A stretch of 40,100 nucleotides of DNA from Rhodobacteraceae bacterium UBA6141 (GTDB taxonomy: Bacteria > Pseudomonadota > Alphaproteobacteria > Rhodobacterales > Rhodobacteraceae): positions 1 through 40,100 of the forward strand of contig DIVD01000025.1 of the NCBI GenBank assembly GCA_002423245.1, in the 5' to 3' direction. Position 1 is the stretch's first letter, and every line of letters begins with the position of its first letter. Positions 32,637 through 40,100 of this stretch are shown here, one piece after another. The position numbers were made by a program, and so were the translations under genes. The notes below the pieces were generated by a model. That model was not told where the DNA came from and did no database searches. It worked only from the letters and a program-made list of their open reading frames with translations.

Positions 32637-32877
32637 CGGTTTCCTCCGGGGGTTCGGGCGGGGTTCGGGCGGGGGGGGCCGCAGGGTCTGCCGCAAGACT
32701 GCGCTGCCCGCGCGGGCGATGCAAGCAGACGGGCGCGGGGCGGGCGCCGGGCGGGGCGCCTCGCGGCTTGCACCCCTGCGTCGAGCGGCGTATGCCGGGC
32801 CTGGCCCGCGGGCTGGCCCGCGCGGGATGGTTCAGGGCTGAACGACCAGCCCAAACGACCCTGGGGGGAGGCATCCG
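32637..32877. promoter_or_regulatory. Divergent control region of the cdd operon and maeB
   Basis: This 241-bp gap separates the divergent cdd and maeB genes and must hold both promoters. It contains a perfect 12-bp palindrome GCCCGCGCGGGC (32706-32717) and a 7-bp inverted pair TGCAAGC (32720-32726) and GCTTGCA (32766-32772), 39 bases apart. No convincing -35/-10 pair was found on either strand. I see no ORF with coding character. Confidence 0.45.
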
Positions 32878-35202
32878 ATGGACGACAGGAACGAGGACGC
32901 GCCCCCCCAAGCCGGCGCCCGGATCGAGGAGGTGCGGGCCGACAGCTCGCGGCTCGACGCGCTGCGCTATCACGAGGAGCCGACGCCCGGCAAGCTGGAG
33001 GTCCGCGCGACCAAGCCGCTGGCGAATGGCCGCGACCTCAGCCTTGCCTATTCGCCCGGTGTCGCCGAAGCCTGCCTCGAGATCAAGGCCGATCCCGCCG
33101 CTGCCGCCCGCTACACCTCTCGGGGGAACCTGGTCGCCGTCGTCACCAACGGCACCGCGGTGCTCGGCCTCGGCAATATCGGCCCGCTGGCGGCCAAGCC
33201 GGTGATGGAGGGCAAGGCGGTCCTGTTCAAGAAATTCGCCAATATCGACTGTTTCGACATCGAGCTGAACGAGACAGACCCGGCAAGGCTCGCGGATATC
33301 GTCTGCGCGCTGGAGCCGTCCTTCGGCGCGATCAACCTTGAAGACATCAAGGCGCCCGACTGCTTCATCGTCGAGAAGCTGTGCCGCGAGCGGATGAACA
33401 TCCCGGTGTTTCACGATGACCAGCACGGCACCGCCATCGTCGTCGGCGCGGCGGCGAGCAATGCGCTGCATGTGTCGGGCAGGCGGTTCGAGGATATCAC
33501 GGTCGTCTCCACGGGGGGCGGCGCGGCGGGGATCGCCTGCCTCAACATGCTGCTGAAGCTGGGGGTGCGGCGCGAGAACGTTTGGCTGTGCGACCTTGCC
33601 GGGCTGGTCTACCAGGGCCGCGAGGCCGAGATGACGCCGCAGAAGGCGGAGTATGCGCAAGGCGGCGTGCCGCGGACGCTGGCCGAGGTGATCGTGGGGG
33701 CGGACCTGTTCCTCGGCCTGTCGGGGCCGGGCGTTCTGACACCGGCGATGGTGGCGAGCATGGCGCCGCGGCCGATCGTCTTTGCGCTCGCCAATCCGAC
33801 GCCAGAGATCCTGCCCGACCTCGTGCGCCGCGTGGCGCCCGATGCGATCATCGCCACGGGGCGGTCGGATTACCCCAACCAGGTGAACAACGTGCTGTGC
33901 TTTCCGTTCATCTTTCGCGGCGCGCTGGATGTGGGGGCGAGGCAGATCAACGACGCCATGCAGATCGCCTGCATCGAGGGCATCGCCGCCCTTGCCCGCG
34001 CCACCACCAGCGCCGAGGCGGCGGCGGCCTATCAGGGCGAGAAGCTGACCTTCGGACCGGACTACCTGATCCCCAAGCCCTTCGATCCGCGGCTGATGGG
34101 GGTGGTGGCCACCGCCGTTGCCCGGGCCGCGATGGCCACCGGCGTCGCCACGCGCCCCATCGCGGATCTGGACGCCTACAAGCGCAAGCTCGACAGTTCG
34201 GTCTTCCGCTCGGCGCTGCTGATGCGCCCGGTCTTCGAGGCGGCGGCGACCGTCACCCGGCGCATCGTCTTTGCCGAAGGCGAGGATGAACGGGTGCTGC
34301 GCGCCGCCAACGCGATGCTGGAGGAGACGACCGACAAGCCGATCCTGATCGGCCGCCCCGAGGTGATCGCCATGCGCGCCGAGCGGGCCGGCCTGCCGAT
34401 CCGGCCCGAGCGCGACTTCGACATCGTGAACCCCGAGAACGATCCGCGCTATCGCGATTACTGGGAAACCTATCACGGGCTGATGGCGCGCCGCGGCGTC
34501 ACCCCCGACACCGCCCGCGCGGTGATGCGCACCAACACCACCGCCATCGCCGCGGTGATGGTGCACCGGGACGAGGCCGACAGCCTGATCTGCGGCACCT
34601 TCGGGCAGTATCTGTGGCACCTGAACTATGTCGAGCAGGTGCTGGCGCGCGGCGGGCTGCATGCCATCGGCGCGCTGAGCCTGATGATCCTCGAGGGCGG
34701 GCCGCTGTTCATCGCCGATACGCATGTGCATTCCGAACCCTCGCCCGAGCAGATCATGGACTGCGCCAGGGGTGCGGCGCGGCATGTGAAGCGCTTCGGC
34801 CTTGTGCCGAAGATCGCGCTCTGCTCGCATTCGCAGTTCGGCAACCTCGACAACTCCTCGGGCCGGCGGATGCGCGCGGCGCTCGCCCTGCTCGACGCGC
34901 AGGGGGTGGATTTCGCCTATGAGGGCGAGATGCATGTCGATGCCGCGCTGGACCAGGGGCTGCGCGACCGCATCTTCCCCGGCGGGCGGTTCGAGGGCGC
35001 GGCGAATGTGCTGATCTTCGGCAATACCGACGCGGCCTCGGGCGTGCGCAACATCCTGAAGATGAAGGCGGGCGGGCTGGAGGTCGGGCCGATCCTGATG
35101 GGCATGGGCAACCGGGCGCATGTGGTGACGCCCTCGATCACCACGCGGGGCCTGCTGAACATGTCGGCCCTCGCCGGCACCCCGGTGGCGCATTACGGCT
35201 GA
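32878..35202 (+). CDS. maeB: NADP-dependent malic enzyme with phosphotransacetylase-like domain
   Basis: The 774-residue MaeB-type enzyme decarboxylates malate to pyruvate with NADP reduction. The N-terminal malic domain has LAYSPGVAEAC, FDIELNETD, INLEDIKAPDCF and HDDQHGTAIV; the NAD-fold follows with STGGGAAGIACL and FALANPTPEI. From about residue 445 a phosphotransacetylase-like domain is fused, as in alphaproteobacterial MaeB, where it acts in allosteric control or oligomerisation. GGGGAGG lies about 6 bases before the ATG. It probably supplies pyruvate and NADPH during growth on C4 acids or acetate. It is divergent from cdd and monocistronic. Confidence 0.96.
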   Translation: MDDRNEDAPPQAGARIEEVRADSSRLDALRYHEEPTPGKLEVRATKPLANGRDLSLAYSPGVAEACLEIKADPAAAARYTSRGNLVAVVTNGTAVLGLGNIGPLAAKPVMEGKAVLFKKFANIDCFDIELNETDPARLADIVCALEPSFGAINLEDIKAPDCFIVEKLCRERMNIPVFHDDQHGTAIVVGAAASNALHVSGRRFEDITVVSTGGGAAGIACLNMLLKLGVRRENVWLCDLAGLVYQGREAEMTPQKAEYAQGGVPRTLAEVIVGADLFLGLSGPGVLTPAMVASMAPRPIVFALANPTPEILPDLVRRVAPDAIIATGRSDYPNQVNNVLCFPFIFRGALDVGARQINDAMQIACIEGIAALARATTSAEAAAAYQGEKLTFGPDYLIPKPFDPRLMGVVATAVARAAMATGVATRPIADLDAYKRKLDSSVFRSALLMRPVFEAAATVTRRIVFAEGEDERVLRAANAMLEETTDKPILIGRPEVIAMRAERAGLPIRPERDFDIVNPENDPRYRDYWETYHGLMARRGVTPDTARAVMRTNTTAIAAVMVHRDEADSLICGTFGQYLWHLNYVEQVLARGGLHAIGALSLMILEGGPLFIADTHVHSEPSPEQIMDCARGAARHVKRFGLVPKIALCSHSQFGNLDNSSGRRMRAALALLDAQGVDFAYEGEMHVDAALDQGLRDRIFPGGRFEGAANVLIFGNTDAASGVRNILKMKAGGLEVGPILMGMGNRAHVVTPSITTRGLLNMSALAGTPVAHYG

Positions 35203-35270
35203 GGGCCTTGCCCGGATTGCGCGGCAGGGCGGGCAAAGCGCCGCGAAGGCCCGCTGTTCGCGGAAACATC

Positions 35271-35294
35271 GTTGCACGGCCCGCAGGCGTTGCA
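35271..35294 (+). promoter_or_regulatory. Two direct GTTGCA elements upstream of prpE
   Basis: GTTGCA occurs at 35271-35276 and 35289-35294, 18 bases apart, in the same orientation and 36-59 bases before the prpE start. The second is followed by TAAC, which could serve as part of a -10. TTGCA-containing motifs (TTTGCAAA pairs) are known for ScfR-family short-chain acyl-CoA regulators in Rhodobacter, so control by such a regulator is possible. Confidence 0.35.
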
Positions 35295-35329
35295 TAACTG
35301 GCACAAGGCGGAGCGGAGGAGGCATACCC

Positions 35330-37225
35330 ATGGGCTACCAAGAGGTCTATCAGGCATGGCAGTCGGACCCGGAGGGGTTCTGGATGCAGGCGGCGGAGGC
35401 GATCGACTGGGACAGGCGGCCCTCGAAGGCGCTGTTCGACGACAGGGCACCGCTTTACGAATGGTTCCGCGACGGCATGGTCAACACCTGCTGGAACGCG
35501 GTGGACCGGCATGTCGCGGCGGGGCGCGGCGATCAGCTTGCGATCATCCATGACAGCCCGGTGACCCATTCCACCAAGGGCATCACCTACCGCGAGTTGC
35601 AGGGCCGGGTGGCAAGCCTCGCCGGGGCGCTGCGCGCCAGAGGGGTGGAAAAGGGCGACCGCGTCATCATCTACATGCCGATGATCCCCGAGGCGCTGGA
35701 GGCGATGCTGGCCTGCGCCCGGCTGGGCGCGATCCACTCGGTGGTGTTCGGCGGCTTTGCCGCGCACGAGCTTGCGGTGCGGATCGACGACTGTACCCCC
35801 AAGGCGATCATCGCGGCATCCTGCGGGATCGAGCCGGGCCGGGTGGTGCATTACAAGCCGCTTCTGGACAATGCCATCGAGATGGCCCGCCACAAGCCCG
35901 CGTTCTGCGTGATCTTCCAGCGCGAGCAGGAGGTGGCGAAGCTGATCCCCGGCCGCGATTTCGCCTGGCACAGCTTTCAGTACGGGGTGGAGCCGGCCGA
36001 CTGCGTGCCGGTCAGCGGCGATCATCCGGTCTATATCCTCTACACCTCGGGCACGACCGGGCAGCCCAAGGGCGTGGTGCGGCCGACGGCGGGCCATCTG
36101 GTCGCGCTGCAATGGTCGATGAAGAACATCTACGACATCGAGGCGGGCGATGTGTTCTGGGCCGCCTCGGACGTGGGCTGGGTCGTGGGGCACAGCTATA
36201 TCTGCTACGGGCCGCTGATCGCGGGGGCGACCACCATCGTGTTCGAGGGCAAGCCGGTCGGCACGCCGGACGCGGGCACCTTCTGGCGGGTGATCCAGAA
36301 CCACAAGGTGAAGACCTTCTTCACCGCCCCGACCGCGCTGCGTGCGATCAAGCGCGAAGACCCGGCGGGGATCCTCGCGCGCGACTACAACATGCGCAGG
36401 CTTGGCGCGCTGTTCCTGGCCGGAGAGCGGGCGGACCCCGACACGATCGGATGGGCGCAGCAGATCCTGGGGCTGCCGGTGATCGACCACTGGTGGCAGA
36501 CCGAGACCGGCTGGGCGATCGCGGCCAACCCGCTGGGGATCGAGGCGCTGCCGGTCAAGATCGGCTCGCCCTCGGTCGCGATGCCGGGCTATGACGTGCA
36601 GGTGCTGGACGAGGGCGGCCACCCGCTGCCGGCGGGCGAGCTTGGCGCCATCGCGGTGAAGCTGCCGCTGCCGCCCGGCACGCTGCCGACGCTTTGGAAC
36701 GCCGAGGAGCGGTTCCGCAGGGCCTACCTGTCCCATTTCCCCGGCTATTACGAGACGGGGGATGCCGGCTACAAGGACGAGGACGGCTATCTCTACATCA
36801 TGGCCCGCACCGATGACGTGATCAACGTCGCGGGCCACCGCCTGTCCACCGGCGCGATGGAAGAGGTGCTGGCGGGGCATCCCGATGTGGCGGAATGCGC
36901 GGTGATCGGGGTCGCCGATGCGCTGAAGGGGCAGGTGCCGGTGGGGTTCCTGTGCCTGAACAAGGGCACGGAGAAGACGGCGGACGAAGTGGTGAAGGAT
37001 TGCGTTGCGCGCGTGCGCGACCAGATCGGGCCGGTCGCGGCCTTCAGGCTCGCCTGCGTGGTGGACCGCCTGCCCAAGACCCGCTCGGGCAAGATCCTGC
37101 GCGCGACGATGGTGAAGATCGCCGATGGCGAGCCCTGGAAGATGCCGGCCACCATCGAGGATCCCGCGGTGCTGGACGAGATCGCGGCGGCGCTGAAGGG
37201 GCTTGGCTATCCCGCCGCGCGCTGA
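35330..37225 (+). CDS. prpE: Propionyl-CoA synthetase
   Basis: The 631-residue ANL ligase activates propionate (and perhaps acetate) to its CoA ester. The N-terminus (MGYQEVYQAWQSDPEGFWMQAAEAIDW) and residues HWWQTETGW match PrpE rather than the slightly longer Acs. YTSGTTGQPKG is the nucleotide loop; RSGKILR contains the catalytic Lys588, a likely acetylation target in this family. GGAGGAGG precedes the ATG. It stands alone, 127 bases after maeB in the same direction, so readthrough is possible. No methylcitrate-cycle or propionyl-CoA carboxylase genes are nearby. Confidence 0.93.
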   Translation: MGYQEVYQAWQSDPEGFWMQAAEAIDWDRRPSKALFDDRAPLYEWFRDGMVNTCWNAVDRHVAAGRGDQLAIIHDSPVTHSTKGITYRELQGRVASLAGALRARGVEKGDRVIIYMPMIPEALEAMLACARLGAIHSVVFGGFAAHELAVRIDDCTPKAIIAASCGIEPGRVVHYKPLLDNAIEMARHKPAFCVIFQREQEVAKLIPGRDFAWHSFQYGVEPADCVPVSGDHPVYILYTSGTTGQPKGVVRPTAGHLVALQWSMKNIYDIEAGDVFWAASDVGWVVGHSYICYGPLIAGATTIVFEGKPVGTPDAGTFWRVIQNHKVKTFFTAPTALRAIKREDPAGILARDYNMRRLGALFLAGERADPDTIGWAQQILGLPVIDHWWQTETGWAIAANPLGIEALPVKIGSPSVAMPGYDVQVLDEGGHPLPAGELGAIAVKLPLPPGTLPTLWNAEERFRRAYLSHFPGYYETGDAGYKDEDGYLYIMARTDDVINVAGHRLSTGAMEEVLAGHPDVAECAVIGVADALKGQVPVGFLCLNKGTEKTADEVVKDCVARVRDQIGPVAAFRLACVVDRLPKTRSGKILRATMVKIADGEPWKMPATIEDPAVLDEIAAALKGLGYPAAR

Positions 37226-37249
37226 CGCCATTCCACCGAGCCCGTGCCC

Positions 37250-37294
37250 TTTGCATTTTGCAAGCTTGGCGAAAGGCCGCGGGTGTCGTAGAAG
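37250..37294 (+). promoter_or_regulatory. TTGCA palindrome and candidate promoter of the hybrid kinase operon
   Basis: The palindrome TTGCA-TTT-TGCAA (37251-37263) lies immediately before a promoter-like pair, TTGGCG (37266-37271) and TAGAAG (37289-37294), spaced 17 bases. The site is 25 bases after the prpE stop and 87 bases before the kinase ATG. Its placement just upstream of the -35 fits an activator; its sequence resembles ScfR/RamB-type TTTGCAA sites. Confidence 0.5.
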
Positions 37295-37302
37295 GCGGCA
37301 TC

Positions 37303-37353
37303 ATGCGATCCCTTCTTGTGCCATTCCCTGATTCCTGCGGTGCCCTGCGATGA
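37303..37353 (+). CDS. Possible 16-residue leader ORF of the hybrid kinase operon
   Basis: An ATG at 37303, nine bases after the predicted -10, opens a 16-codon frame (MRSLLVPFPDSCGALR) whose stop overlaps the kinase start as ATGA. The kinase itself lacks a strong ribosome binding site, so translational coupling through this leader is conceivable. The frame is short enough to arise by chance, its own ribosome binding site is weak, and it may lie too near the transcription start. Confidence 0.3.
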   Translation: MRSLLVPFPDSCGALR

Positions 37354-38872
37354 ACCAGCCGGTCTGGTCCCCTGTGGCGCCCGATGCCAGCAAGGCGGAG
37401 GCGGCCCGCCTTGCGCTTCTGGGCCATGACCTGCGCGCCGCGGTGTCCGACGTGCTGGGCGGGCTGCGCCTGATCGACCACGGCCAGATCGACCAGGCGA
37501 CCGTCCTGCAACTGGAGCGTGTGCGCGCGGCGGGCGAAGTGCTGGCGCGGCTGCTGGAGGAAAGCCTTGCCGCGATGCTGGGCGAGGAGCAGATCGAGGG
37601 CCCGCAGATCGCCAATGTGCAGATGTCGCGCTTTCTCTACGACATCGAGGCGCGCTGGTCGGGCCGCGCCCGCGAGAAGGGCCTTGCCTTCCACATCGCC
37701 GTCGAACCCGGCGTGCCCGTGGTGCTGGCGCTGGACCGGATCGCGCTGGAACGGGTGCTGGCGAACATCCTGTCGAACGCGATCAAGTATACCGATGCGG
37801 GCACGGTCAGGATGCATGTCGGCCTGACCGAGGATCGCGGGCTGCGCCTGTCGGTGCATGACGAGGGCCCCGGCTTTTCAGCCGAGGCGCTGGCGCGGCT
37901 CTTTCAGTTCGCGGGCCGGCCCGAGGGAACCGACAAGCCGGGACACGGCCTTGGCCTGCACATCTCGCAGGGCATGGCGAACCGGCTGGGCGGGCATGTC
38001 TCGGTGCAGAACCGTCCCGGAGGCGGCGCGGATGTGGCCTTCGAGCTGCCGGCGACGGCATGGCGGATGGCCGACCCCGGCGTACGCGGCGACCTGCCCG
38101 ACCTCAGCCGCGTCAAGGTGCTGCTGGCCGAGGACAACATCACCAACCAGACCATCATCTGCCACATGCTGGCCGCCATGGGCGCCGAGTTCGAGGTGGC
38201 GGCCGACGGGGTGGAGGCGCTGCACTGGCTGGAGCGCGAGGAGTTCGACCTTGCGCTGATAGATATCGAGATGCCGCGCCTGTCGGGCATCGACGTGATC
38301 CGCGGCCTGCGCGCGGGCGGCGGCGCGCAGGCGCGGATGCCGGTGCTGGCGGTCACCGCCTATGTGCTGCGCGCCAACCGCGATGCGATCTATGCGGCGG
38401 GCGCCGACGGCATCCTGGCCAAGCCGCTGCCGGGGCTTGAAACCTTCGGCCAGGCCATCGCCGCCGCCCTTGCCCGCGCGCAGGCACATACCACGCTCGA
38501 TCCGGTGCGCCCCGAGGAGACGGTGGAGATGAACCTTGCGAGGTTCGCGCATCTGATGGACATCGCCGGCCCCGACAATGCCGACGAATTGCTGGACCGC
38601 CTGCAATCGGACCTGCGCAAGACCGAACGCGCGCTGGTCGCGGCGCTGGCCGACACGGACCGCGCCACGATCCGCTCGGAAACCCATGTGCTGATCGCGC
38701 TTGCGGGCGCGGTGGGGGCGGAGCGGCTGCAGGCGCTGGCCGAAACCGTCAACGCCGCCGCGCACCGGCGCGAGGACGGGCCGATGAAGGCGCTCGCCGC
38801 CGAGACGCTGGCGCAGATCGACCGGCTGATCGAGTTCGTGCGCCACGAGATCGACCGCCGCGGGGTGCCCGC

Positions 38873-38876
<4 letters not shown>
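37350..38876 (+). CDS. Hybrid sensor histidine kinase (HisKA-HATPase-REC-HPt), cytoplasmic
   Basis: A 508-residue hybrid kinase with no transmembrane segment. HisKA: LALLGHDLRAAV with His26. HATPase: NILSNAIKYTD (N box), DEGPGFS (G1), GHGLGLHIS (G2). REC: LLAEDN acidic pair, phospho-acceptor Asp305 in LIDIEMP, and K in LAKPL. C-terminal HPt: SETHVLIALAGAVGA with His446, although the usual Lys-Gly after the histidine is Ile-Ala here. A four-step phosphorelay to the downstream regulator is inferred. There is no recognisable sensor domain, so the input is probably a partner protein. The stop overlaps the regulator start (ATGA). Confidence 0.92.

Positions 38877-40100
<1,224 letters not shown>

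Noticed and set aside
35301..35320. TGGCAC near prpE as a sigma-54 -24 element
   Set aside because: The matching -12 GC/TTGCA element is not at the required spacing downstream.
32347..35331. 994-codon minus-strand frame over maeB
   Set aside because: Antisense to MaeB with all catalytic motifs intact; no recognisable domain of its own except the tail that is the out-of-frame image of cdd.
35138..37231. 697-codon minus-strand frame over prpE
   Set aside because: Shadow of the prpE coding frame; no motif and no ribosome binding site.

Overview
The window is chromosomal DNA of a very GC-rich alphaproteobacterium, most likely family Rhodobacteraceae/Paracoccaceae (Rhodobacter, Paracoccus, Rhodovulum and relatives). 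This rests on gene order (rpmH-rnpA-yidD-ttcA ... yidC-engB-argB), on class 2 PyrD, MaeB with a phosphotransacetylase-like tail and a MerR-controlled beta-oxidation cluster, and on protein wording familiar from that family. No species can be named. Genes are densely packed, and stop/start overlaps of the ATGA or GTGA type are common.

Layout. 1-1.6 kb: tRNA-Arg(ACG) and a membrane sensor histidine kinase, both on the minus strand. 2.0-8.6 kb: a plus-strand ribosome/membrane-biogenesis block (rpmH, rnpA, yidD, ttcA, an EAL phosphodiesterase, yidC, what looks like the remnant of a MOSC gene, engB). 8.6-12.3 kb: an SDR oxidoreductase (minus), argB, an alpha/beta hydrolase, ygfZ and tRNA-Gly(TCC). 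12.4-15.6 kb: an exported 5'-nucleotidase-type phosphatase (minus) with a candidate Pho box, then a DUF952 gene and pyrD. 15.6-24 kb: two overlapping PaaI-type thioesterases (minus), two paralogous MerR regulators, then acyl-CoA dehydrogenase, glutathione transferase-like protein, thiolase and FadB-type multifunctional enzyme (plus), together a fatty-acyl-CoA degradation island. 24-28 kb: a sulfotransferase-like gene (minus), a fatty-acyl-CoA ligase, a membrane protein that looks like a catalytically dead M48 peptidase, and a small lipoprotein (minus). 28.1-32.6 kb: a tightly overlapped nucleoside-salvage operon cdd-deoA-deoB-add-upp (minus). 32.9-37.2 kb: maeB and prpE for C3/C4 and short-chain-acid metabolism. 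37.3-40.1 kb: a hybrid histidine kinase (HisKA-HATPase-REC-HPt) overlapping a sigma-54-type response regulator that runs off the window.

How the parts fit. The acyl-CoA genes form a coherent route: ligase activates acids, dehydrogenase/FadB/thiolase shorten them, thioesterases may release CoA, and MerR proteins probably sense the state. PrpE would handle propionate, and malic enzyme links C4 to C3 intermediates. The nucleoside operon deaminates and cleaves nucleosides, feeding pentose phosphate to glycolysis and uracil back to UMP.

I found no CRISPR array, prophage, insertion sequence, toxin-antitoxin or defence cassette, and no clearly new multi-gene system. The observations worth following are smaller: the eroded MOSC gene that still couples yidC to engB, a pyrD with no ordinary start codon at the expected place, TTGCA-type elements upstream of maeB, prpE and the hybrid kinase, an inverted-repeat operator at a MerR promoter, a candidate Pho box, the pseudo-peptidase, and several short tandem repeats just upstream of genes.
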